From Pseudonocardia benzenivorans CB1190 (GTDB lineage Bacteria > Actinomycetota > Actinomycetes > Mycobacteriales > Pseudonocardiaceae), in assembly GCF_000196675.2 (NCBI RefSeq), contig NC_015312.1:3100001-3164000 (forward strand): a DNA stretch of 64,000 nucleotides, given 5' to 3'. Positions 7,236 through 13,957 of this stretch are shown here, one piece after another. Made by a program: the position numbers and the translations under genes. The notes below the pieces were generated by a model that saw only the letters and a list, made by a program, of their open reading frames with translations, was not told the origin of the DNA and did not search any database. Positions within the stretch are counted from its first letter, which is position 1, and every line of letters begins with the position of its first letter.

Positions 7236-8474
7236 ATGAGGCGACGCCGGCCCGACCCCGAGGCGGTGCTCGTCGCCGTCCTCCGGGTGCCGTGGCGGGC
7301 GGACGCCCTCACCGCGGCGGTCGCGGGCGAGGTCGGCGCCGACGCGGCACCCGAGCTCGTCGCGCGGCTGCTGGAGCGCTGGCCCGTGGCGCCCCGCGAC
7401 ACCCACGCGGCGATCGTCGCCGGGATCGGCGCGTCGCTCGGGCAGCGGATCGTGCTCGACCCGCTGCCGCCGCCGCGCCGGCGCTGGCCCGTGCAGCCGT
7501 GGGAGGACGTCGACGCCCTCGCCGCCGGCCTCGACCTGCGTGCCGGCGAGCTGGACTGGTTCGCCGACCCCGGCGGCTGGCTCGACCGGTCGGCGTCGCC
7601 GCGGCTCGCGCACTACCGCAGACGCTGGCACGGGCAGCGGCTGATCGAGACCCCCGCGCCGCGGCTGGCGGAGCTGCAGCGTCGGGTGGGGCGCCGGGTG
7701 CTGGCGCACATCCCGGTGCACGACGCGGCGCACGGTTTCGTCGCGGGCCGGTCGCCGCTCACGCTCGCGCGCGAGCACAGCGGGCGGCAGTGGGTGCTGC
7801 GGCTGGACGTCGAGGGCTTCTTCAGCCGGATCGGCCCGGCGCGCATCGCGGGGCTCCTCGGGGCGGCGGGCTACCCGGCCGCGGTGGCCGGGGCCCTGGC
7901 AGGGCTGCTGGTGACGTCGACACCCGCCGCGGTGCTGCGCCGCGCACCCGAGCGACCGGCCGACGCCGTCCGGGACCGGTTGCGCGCACCGCACCTCCCG
8001 CAGGGCGCGCCGACGTCACCGGCCGTCGCCAACGTCCTCGCCCACGGACTGGACCGGCGGCTCTCGGCGCTCGCCGCGGCCGCCGGCGCGCGCTACGGCC
8101 GCTACGCCGACGACCTGGTCCTGTCCGGCGACGGCCCGCTGCCCGTGCAGGGGCTGCTGCGCCGGGCGCGGGAAATCGCCGCCGACGAAGGGTTCGACGT
8201 CCGGCCCGCGAAGACCAGGGTGATGCCCGCGCACCATCGCCAGCGGGTGGTCGGGCTCGTCGTCAACAGCGCGCCGCGGGTGCCCCGCCACGAGTACGAC
8301 GCGTTGCGCGCCCTGCTGCACAACTGCGCCCGCACCGGCCCGGCCCGGCAGAACCGCGACGGGCATCCCGACTTCCGTGCGCACCTGCTGGGCCGCATCG
8401 GGTGGGTCGCGACGGGCAGCCCGGCTCGGGCGCAGCGCCTCCGCGCGCTGTTCGACGCGATCGACTGGGCGTGA
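7236..8474 (+). CDS. retron-like reverse transcriptase with long N-terminal extension
   Basis: 412 aa RNA-directed DNA polymerase. The RT core starts near residue 125. Visible blocks: PVHDAAHGFVAGRS (160-173), LDVEGFF (190-196, first catalytic Asp D191), LPQGAPTSP (254-262), YADD (290-293) and a C-terminal VVGLVVN (338-344) where retron RTs usually have VTG. The retron NAxxH motif appears as LAREH, keeping only Ala and His. The HGF-GRS and PQGAPTSP blocks recall the myxobacterial Mx162-type RTs, which also have N-terminal extensions. The first about 120 residues match no domain I recognise. There is no maturase, integrase or CRISPR context. The ATG at 7236 follows AGGGCG. A retron is the best reading; another unassigned bacterial RT group is possible. 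Confidence 0.88.
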   Translation: MRRRRPDPEAVLVAVLRVPWRADALTAAVAGEVGADAAPELVARLLERWPVAPRDTHAAIVAGIGASLGQRIVLDPLPPPRRRWPVQPWEDVDALAAGLDLRAGELDWFADPGGWLDRSASPRLAHYRRRWHGQRLIETPAPRLAELQRRVGRRVLAHIPVHDAAHGFVAGRSPLTLAREHSGRQWVLRLDVEGFFSRIGPARIAGLLGAAGYPAAVAGALAGLLVTSTPAAVLRRAPERPADAVRDRLRAPHLPQGAPTSPAVANVLAHGLDRRLSALAAAAGARYGRYADDLVLSGDGPLPVQGLLRRAREIAADEGFDVRPAKTRVMPAHHRQRVVGLVVNSAPRVPRHEYDALRALLHNCARTGPARQNRDGHPDFRAHLLGRIGWVATGSPARAQRLRALFDAIDWA

Positions 8475-8663
8475 GGCGATCGACCGGGCGTGGCATGAGC
8501 ACCAGGCCTGACGCGGCTGGGGGTGACGTGGCTGGGGGTGACGCGGCTGGGCGTGGCGCGGCTGGGTGGGACGCGATCTCCCGGGCCTGCCGAGACCGGG
8601 CCTGAGGCGGCCGTCGTGCGGACCGGCGCCCGTGGCGGCGGCCGCCGTCGGAAGAGCGGGGTC
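8475..8663. repeat. 15-bp minisatellite (8510-8569) downstream of the RT
   Basis: Four adjacent 15-bp units (GACGCGGCTGGGGGT type) at 8510-8524, 8525-8539, 8540-8554 and 8555-8569, in the convergent gap between the RT and SGNH genes. A 36-codon frame with an ATG (8495-8605) runs across it and would encode Gly/Ala/Asp-rich repeats, but nothing supports it as a gene. Confidence 0.75.
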
Positions 8664-9428
8664 TCAGGCGGCGCGGGCGAGGGCGTCGCGGATCGCCGTC
8701 GCCAGGACGGTCCGCCCCGCGGGCGTCGGGTGGACGTGGTCGGTGCCGAGGATCCCGGCGCCCGCGGACCGTACGACCGACGCCCAGTCGAGGAACACGA
8801 CGTGCGACCCGGCCCTCGCGGCGGCGGCCTCGAGGATCGCGTTGTTGCTGTTCTGCCACACCCGTGGGACGCAGGTGCCGACGAGCACGACGGGCCGGTC
8901 GCCCGCGGCATCGAGGACGGCATCGACGTCGGCGGCGGAGACGGTGCCGTTGGCGCCGAGGTCGACGACGATCGGGCCGGGGTTGCGCGCCGCCCAGGCT
9001 CTCACCTTCGGCACACCGGTGGCGAACTGCCGGCCGACCTCCGCGTCGACGGTGGTGTCCGCGCCCAGCGCGGCCTTGAGCGCCGCGGTGCTGCCGAGCG
9101 AGATCGAGTCCCCGACGACGAGTACCGGCCCGTCGTGCCGGGCGGGCGCCGGCTCCTCCGACGTGGCCGGCGGCCGTGTCACGGGCGCTGCGGCGGGGGC
9201 GGGCTCGACGCTCGGCGGGGAGGTCGGGGTCGGGTCGACAGGGGCCACGGCCGCGGCGGCGGGCATCGCCTCCTGCGGGGCGGGGGAGGACACCGACGCG
9301 GCGACGATGAGACCGCCGACGGCGACCGCGGCCGAGGCCAGCGCTGTCGCCCCGACGGCCGCGGGGCCGGGTCGGAGTCTGGGGAGCATCCCTGCGATTG
9401 CACCACGGGCGCGTGGGCGGGCCGACAC
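8664..9428 (-). CDS. secreted or membrane-anchored SGNH/GDSL-type hydrolase
   Basis: 254 aa. An N-terminal hydrophobic segment (about residues 25-47) acts as signal anchor, followed by an Ala/Pro-rich spacer to about residue 100 and a compact SGNH domain. Block I is VVGDSISLGS with the catalytic Ser, block III is GANGT, and the C-terminal catalytic pair is in DHVHPTPAG. Such domains remove O-acetyl or other acyl groups from cell-surface polymers, acting outside the membrane; the substrate is unknown. An alternative start is the internal Met at residue 14. It converges on the RT gene. Confidence 0.85.
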   Translation of the reverse strand: MSARPRARGAIAGMLPRLRPGPAAVGATALASAAVAVGGLIVAASVSSPAPQEAMPAAAAVAPVDPTPTSPPSVEPAPAAAPVTRPPATSEEPAPARHDGPVLVVGDSISLGSTAALKAALGADTTVDAEVGRQFATGVPKVRAWAARNPGPIVVDLGANGTVSAADVDAVLDAAGDRPVVLVGTCVPRVWQNSNNAILEAAAARAGSHVVFLDWASVVRSAGAGILGTDHVHPTPAGRTVLATAIRDALARAA

Positions 9429-9463
9429 CGGTCCCCGTGCCGGTCAGGACGGGTGCCGGCGGT

Positions 9464-10114
9464 TCAGGCGGCGACCCGGATCCCGGTCGGGCCCGACGCG
9501 AAGCGCACGTGCGACAGGTCGGGCACGCCGGCGTCGGCGTCGAGATCGGCCAGGGCGTGGGTGCCGGCGACGGCGAGCGTCGCCATCCCGGCCGCGCGTG
9601 CCGCCGCCAGGCCGGCCGGCGCGTCCTCGACGACGAGGCAGCGCGCGGCCACGACCTGCAGGTGCTCCGCGGCCAGCAGGAACGGCTCGGGGTCGGGCTT
9701 GCCGGCGGTGACGTCGTCGGCCGTGACGACGACGGCCGGGGCGGGCAGCCCGGCCGCGGCGATGCGCGCCCGCGCGAGCGCACGGGTGCAGGAGGTGACG
9801 ATCGCGGCGCGGGAACAGGCGCGCAGGGCCTCGACCGCTCCGGGGAGGGGGACGACGCCGTCGGTGTCGGCGAGCTCGAGCGCGACGATGCGGTCGAGCG
9901 CCGCGGGGACACGCCCGGCCGGCAGGACGTCGGCGATGATCTCGACGGCCGGGCGGCCGTGGCTGTTCACCAGCGCGCGGGGCGCGACGTCGTGCTCGAC
10001 CGCCCAGGTCGCCCACGAGCGGGCGACGGCGGGCGTGGAGTCGATCAACGTGCCGTCCATGTCGAACAGCACGGCGTCGAAGAAGCGGTCCTTCAGGGCG
10101 GGTGGGAACGGCAC
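9464..10114 (-). CDS. HAD family hydrolase (beta-phosphoglucomutase-like)
   Basis: 216 aa. Motif I is DAVLFDMDGTLIDS (nucleophile Asp and second acid Asp), motif II Ser is in AAIVTSCTR, motif III Lys is in TAGKPDPEPF, and motif IV is CLVVEDAPAG. The small helical cap between motifs I and II places it in HAD subfamily IA, with sugar-phosphate and polyol-phosphate phosphatases. The specific substrate is not predictable. A 35-bp gap separates it from the SGNH gene on the same strand. Confidence 0.9.
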   Translation of the reverse strand: MPFPPALKDRFFDAVLFDMDGTLIDSTPAVARSWATWAVEHDVAPRALVNSHGRPAVEIIADVLPAGRVPAALDRIVALELADTDGVVPLPGAVEALRACSRAAIVTSCTRALARARIAAAGLPAPAVVVTADDVTAGKPDPEPFLLAAEHLQVVAARCLVVEDAPAGLAAARAAGMATLAVAGTHALADLDADAGVPDLSHVRFASGPTGIRVAA

Positions 10115-10913
10115 CCGGCGAGGTTACGTCCGTCCCGCCGGCGGACCGCCGCCCCGGCCGCTCGACGAAGCCGCTCCGGACCTGGTTCTGTCCCGCTAAT
10201 GTTTTTCACAGGTTCGCGGGGCCGGCTGCGAAATCCCCTGCGAAATCGTAATTCCGGCGCTACCAAGAGCGACATCGCCGTCGGTGGAACTGATTTCCGC
10301 CGTCGTGATCTTGCGTGCATGGGATCCGTCCCCCGGCGGCGCGGGAGGCCCCGGCCGGTGTGATCCTGCACGAATGCTCAGCGCATCCGTGACCCGGTCG
10401 GTGGCATCGCCGGCGCATCCGGTGGTCGCGGAGGGCGACGGGGACGGGCGCCCGGGTCTGCACGAGCTGACCACAGTGGCCCGTCGCAGCGGCCGCTGGA
10501 CCATTCGGCCGTCGCCGCGTCCGGATTCGGCCGTCCGGGCCGGTCCACGTCACCGATCCGGCACTGCTCCCCGGCCGTGCCCGGCAGTCCGGCGACCGGG
10601 GTGCGGGCGGTGCCGACGATCGGCAGCGGCCGGCGAGAGTGGACCGTGCGGTACGGCGCGTGCTCACGCAGAGTGGTCGTTCGCCGCGACTCGGTGGCCG
10701 TTCGTGTCCGCAGTGACGCTGCGGGCACGGCTCGTCACGCGCACGATAATAGCTGGACGACCGTTCAGTCCATTCTGGAGAATCCGCCGGTGTCGGCGGA
10801 TTACCGCAGCGTCGAGATCGTCGCTCGACCTGCGCTGAGCCGCCAGTCACGAAACGGTGCCCGATGCCCCCCGGCCCGACGCTCGGCATGCGTTTCATGG
10901 TTATTATCCGGGC
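10115..10913. other. 800-bp intergenic region, partly less GC-rich
   Basis: Between the HAD gene and the MarR gene. The stretch around 10190-10290 and 10740-10800 is clearly less GC-rich than the neighbouring genes. No frame on either strand has a recognisable protein or supported start. An imperfect palindrome TGGAC-N9-GTCCA lies at 10754-10772 and could be an operator for the MarR gene, with only 5-bp arms. Possibly a decayed gene or a long regulatory region. Confidence 0.4.
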
Positions 10914-11513
10914 ATGGCAGGCAGTTCTTCACAGCGGCGGGCGCGGCCCGGGTCGGAGGTCAGGACGGGACCCGCGCTCGCGGGGGAACCGCCTGTCGAC
11001 AGATCCGCGGCCGACATCCTCAGCGAACGCGAGATCCCGGCGGAGACCGTCGCCGCGATGACGACCATCGCGGCGATCCAGCGCGTCGCGATGCGCATCC
11101 GCCACCACCTCGAGCAGGGCGTCCTCAAGGACAGCGAGCTCACCTGGACGGGTTTCCTCGTCCTGTGGGTGCTGTGGCTCTTCGGCGAGATGCAGACGCG
11201 CTACCTCGCCGACGAGGTCGGGGTGAACCGCAGCACTCTCAGCGGGGTGCTCTCGACGCTCGAACGCCGCGGGTTGCTCACGCGCCGCGGGCACGAGTCC
11301 GAGGGCAGGTTGGTGCTGGTCGAGCTGACGTCGGAGGGCGGCGCGCTCGTCGACAAGCTGTTCCCGCGCTTCGGGGCCGAGGAGGCCTTCGTCGTGGGGT
11401 CGCTGAGCCCGGACTCGATGCGCCGCCTCGGCAACTCGTTGCGCTCGGTCCAGCAGCAGCTCGACTCCGACGAGGGTCGCCGCCGCCGCGCCACCCCACT
11501 GCGCGAGAGCTGA
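10914..11513 (+). CDS. MarR family transcriptional regulator
   Basis: 199 aa winged-helix regulator. The HTH and wing are visible in RYLADEVGVNRSTLSGVLS and TLERRGLLTRRGHESEGR, with helices for dimerisation on both sides. The N-terminus (about 45 residues) is longer than usual and disordered-looking. The ATG at 10914 is chosen; an in-frame GTG at 10857 would add 19 residues. The target is unknown: upstream is a long gap, and downstream it converges on the GntR-TetR gene within 10 bp. Confidence 0.88.
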   Translation: MAGSSSQRRARPGSEVRTGPALAGEPPVDRSAADILSEREIPAETVAAMTTIAAIQRVAMRIRHHLEQGVLKDSELTWTGFLVLWVLWLFGEMQTRYLADEVGVNRSTLSGVLSTLERRGLLTRRGHESEGRLVLVELTSEGGALVDKLFPRFGAEEAFVVGSLSPDSMRRLGNSLRSVQQQLDSDEGRRRRATPLRES

Positions 11514-11523
11514 CCCGGGGGGC

Positions 11524-12498
11524 CTACGGCTCCAGCGCCGGGACGAGCCCGTCGAGCACGCACTGCAGTCCGAACTCGAACAACGCGTCGAGGTCGAGGT
11601 CGTAGCCGCTTTCGAGGACCCGCTCGAACCGGGGGTGGGCGCCGGGAGAGAGGATCGCCCGTAGCGCGCCCTCGTTGGCGTCCATCCACTCCTCGTTGTC
11701 CATGCCCGTCTCCGCCTGCGCCTCCCGCTCCGGTTCGAGGTTGATCGCGATGCCGCGTGCGAGATTGAAGAGCATGAGGTGTGTGCTGAACGCCGTCGCC
11801 GCGTCGACACCGTGCTCGTCGAGGATCCCCAGCAGCCACTCCGCGTAGCGCAGCCCGTTGGCGATGGGCTGCGGTCTGGTGAGCGACATCGCCGGAGCCA
11901 CCCAGGGGTGCCGGCGGAACGTCCGCCAGATCAGTCGCGCGCCCGTCTCGAGGCCGGCGCGCAGGTCGCGGGGCCGCGTCGTCGGGACGGTCATCTCGCC
12001 GAGCGCCGAGTCGAGCATCTGCAGGACGAGGTCGTCCTTGTCGGCGACGTGGCGGTACAGCGACATCGTCGCGACGCCGAGTGCCGCCGCGACCCGGCGC
12101 ATCGACAGTCCGGACAGGCCCTCGGCGTCGGCGATCGCGACCGCCGCCGCGACGAGCGTGGCGCGGTCGAGGGTTCCGTCGCTCGCCCGGGTCGCGTGCG
12201 ACGGCGGTCGGGCAGTGGGTGTTGCCGCCCCGGCGATCACCGTGTCCACGGCCGCGGTGCCCACGGCCGCGGTGCCCACGACTCCGGTGCCCGCGACCAC
12301 GGTGCCCACGCCCGGCCGGGTGTCGACGAGGCCCTCGCGGCGCAGCGTGGTGAGGACCTTCGTCGCGGTCGCCATCGCGACGCCGTGCCGGCGGACGATC
12401 TCGCGCGTCGACGGCACCCGGGCGCCGGGAGGCAGCTCGCCGCTGCGGATGCGCTCGCGCAGTGTCGCGGCGATGCGTTCCGATGCCGACGCCGTCAT
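11524..12498 (-). CDS. chimeric GntR-TetR transcriptional regulator
   Basis: 324 aa with two DNA-binding modules. Residues 1-70 form a GntR winged helix (SGELPPGARVPSTREIV, TATKVLTTLRREGLV). After a Val/Gly/Thr-rich linker encoded by a 15-bp minisatellite, residues about 109-163 form a TetR HTH (LSMRRVAAALGVATMSLYRH), followed by a TetR-type ligand-binding domain. Start at ATG 12498, supported by AGGAGG six bases upstream; a frame-open extension to 12567 would read through the operator region. It is divergent from the FAD monooxygenase gene, which it most likely represses through the two palindromes between them. Confidence 0.88.
   Translation of the reverse strand: MTASASERIAATLRERIRSGELPPGARVPSTREIVRRHGVAMATATKVLTTLRREGLVDTRPGVGTVVAGTGVVGTAAVGTAAVDTVIAGAATPTARPPSHATRASDGTLDRATLVAAAVAIADAEGLSGLSMRRVAAALGVATMSLYRHVADKDDLVLQMLDSALGEMTVPTTRPRDLRAGLETGARLIWRTFRRHPWVAPAMSLTRPQPIANGLRYAEWLLGILDEHGVDAATAFSTHLMLFNLARGIAINLEPEREAQAETGMDNEEWMDANEGALRAILSPGAHPRFERVLESGYDLDLDALFEFGLQCVLDGLVPALEP
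12242..12316. repeat. 15-bp tandem repeat encoding the GntR-TetR linker
   Basis: Five adjacent 15-bp units (GTGCCCACGGCCGCG type, increasingly degenerate to the right) giving an in-frame VGTAA-like pentapeptide repeat that joins the two DNA-binding modules. Confidence 0.8.
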
Positions 12499-12512
12499 CC
12501 GGGCCTCCTGGT

Positions 12513-12522
12513 GCACTAGTGC
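12513..12522. promoter_or_regulatory. operator palindrome GCACTAGTGC, copy 1
   Basis: Perfect 10-bp palindrome, 14 bp upstream of the GntR-TetR start codon. The 12-mer GTGCACTAGTGC is repeated exactly 51 bp away. Symmetry and divergent position suggest GntR-type binding and autoregulation. Confidence 0.65.
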
Positions 12523-12563
12523 GCTGCAGGACGCGGGGCGCCGCCGCAGGTCGTTGACATAGT

Positions 12564-12573
12564 GCACTAGTGC
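12564..12573. promoter_or_regulatory. operator palindrome GCACTAGTGC, copy 2
   Basis: Second perfect copy, directly after a TTGACA (12554-12559) that may be the -35 box of the rightward FAD monooxygenase transcript, so binding would cover that promoter. No good -10 box was found. Confidence 0.65.
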
Positions 12574-12676
12574 GACGCCGTTTTCCAGCTTGAAAGCCTT
12601 GAGGAGTGCGCTCTGTACGCCGTACGGTCCGTATCACCCAGGCCGACCGACGGCGGGGACGACCAAGGAGCGTACG

Positions 12677-13894
12677 GTGCACGAGAAGACGGATGTCCTC
12701 ATCTCCGGGGCGAGCATCGCGGGCCCGGCGCTGGCCTACTGGCTGCGCCGCGCGGGCCATCGGGTCACGATCGTCGAGCGCGCGTCCGTGCTGCGGCCGG
12801 GTGGTCAGACGGTCGACCTGCGCGGCGCGGGCCGGACGGTCGTCGAACGGATGGGGCTGCTCGACGCGGTGCGCGCGGTGCAGGTGCACGAGCGCGGGCT
12901 CGTCTACGTCGACCGCGACGGCCGCCATCTCGCCGAGGTCCCGGCCGAGGCGTTCGGCGGCGAGGGGATCGTCGCCGAGATCGAGGTGCTGCGCGGCGAC
13001 CTGGCCGAGGTGCTGCACACCGCCACCCGCGACGACGTCGAGTACCTCTTCGGGGACCGGATCGTCTCGCTGACCCAGGACGCCGACGGCGTGGACGTCG
13101 AGCTCGCGAGCGGGACGCGGCGGCGGTTCGGCCTGGTGGTCGGCGCCGACGGCCTGCACTCCGGGGTCCGTGGCCTCGCGTTCGGCCCCGAGGACGAGTT
13201 CGTGCACCCCCTCGGGCTCGCCATGGCGTTCTTCACCGTTCCCGACCACGGCGGGCTGGACGGCTGGTTCGGCATGCACCACGTGCCGGGCGGCGTGGTC
13301 GCGCTGCGCCCGGACCGGGTACCCGGGCAGGCGAAGGCGATGGTCGCGACGCACACCGCCGAGCCGCTGCACCGGCTCCCGCGCGAGCGCCAGCTCGCGG
13401 TGTTGCGCGCCGCGCTGGCCGACGCGGGATGGCTCGGCCCGCAGGTCCTCGACGACATGGCCGCCAGTCGTGACTTCTACGTCGAGAGCATCGGCCAGGT
13501 GAGGATGACGTCGTGGGCGCGCGGGCGCGTCGCGCTGCTGGGCGACGCGGCGTTCTGCCCGTCGCCGCTGACCGGGCTCGGCACGAGCCTCGCGCTCGTC
13601 GGGGGGTACGTGCTCGCGGGCGAGCTGGCGGCCGCGGGTGGGGACCACGTCCGTGCCTTCGAGGGGTACGAGCAGCGGATGCGCGCCTATGTGGACCAGG
13701 CGCAGGAGCTGCCGCCCGGGGGCACCGACGGCTTCGCCCCGCGCACCCGCGCGCGGATCGCGCTGAGCCGGGCGTCGATGCGCTGGATGACGCGTTGGCC
13801 GGTGCGCCCGCTCGTCGCGCGGATCTTCGCCCGTGCCGACGCCATCGACCTGCCCGACTACCCGCTCGGCGCCGGCGCCGCCGTCCGGGCGTGA
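12677..13894 (+). CDS. FAD-dependent monooxygenase (PHBH/TetX-like)
   Basis: 405 aa. The N-terminal dinucleotide-binding motif ISGASIAGPALAYWLRRAG and the second FAD motif GRVALLGDAAFCPSPLTGLG identify a class A flavoprotein hydroxylase, related to tetracycline- or rifampicin-modifying and aromatic hydroxylases. It would use NAD(P)H and O2 on a small cytoplasmic substrate. The GTG start at 12677 is preceded by AAGGAG at about 7 bp; the ATG-like frame from 12590 lacks a ribosome site. The divergent ligand-sensing GntR-TetR regulator suggests substrate-induced detoxification. Confidence 0.88.
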   Translation: MHEKTDVLISGASIAGPALAYWLRRAGHRVTIVERASVLRPGGQTVDLRGAGRTVVERMGLLDAVRAVQVHERGLVYVDRDGRHLAEVPAEAFGGEGIVAEIEVLRGDLAEVLHTATRDDVEYLFGDRIVSLTQDADGVDVELASGTRRRFGLVVGADGLHSGVRGLAFGPEDEFVHPLGLAMAFFTVPDHGGLDGWFGMHHVPGGVVALRPDRVPGQAKAMVATHTAEPLHRLPRERQLAVLRAALADAGWLGPQVLDDMAASRDFYVESIGQVRMTSWARGRVALLGDAAFCPSPLTGLGTSLALVGGYVLAGELAAAGGDHVRAFEGYEQRMRAYVDQAQELPPGGTDGFAPRTRARIALSRASMRWMTRWPVRPLVARIFARADAIDLPDYPLGAGAAVRA

Positions 13895-13957
13895 CCTGAT
13901 CGACGCAACTATTCATCAGACGTTGAGATCAGCGCGCCGCGGCGCTACCGTTCCTGG

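Noticed and set aside
8495..8605. Small gene downstream of the RT as retron effector
   Set aside because: The 36-codon frame is made largely of a minisatellite, has no ribosome-binding site I trust and no known domain. Kept only as a repeat.
13933..13944. GCGCCGCGGCGC palindrome before the phosphotransferase gene as an operator
   Set aside because: Perfect but purely GC, short and of a kind expected often in this composition; it does not resemble the rifamycin-associated element.
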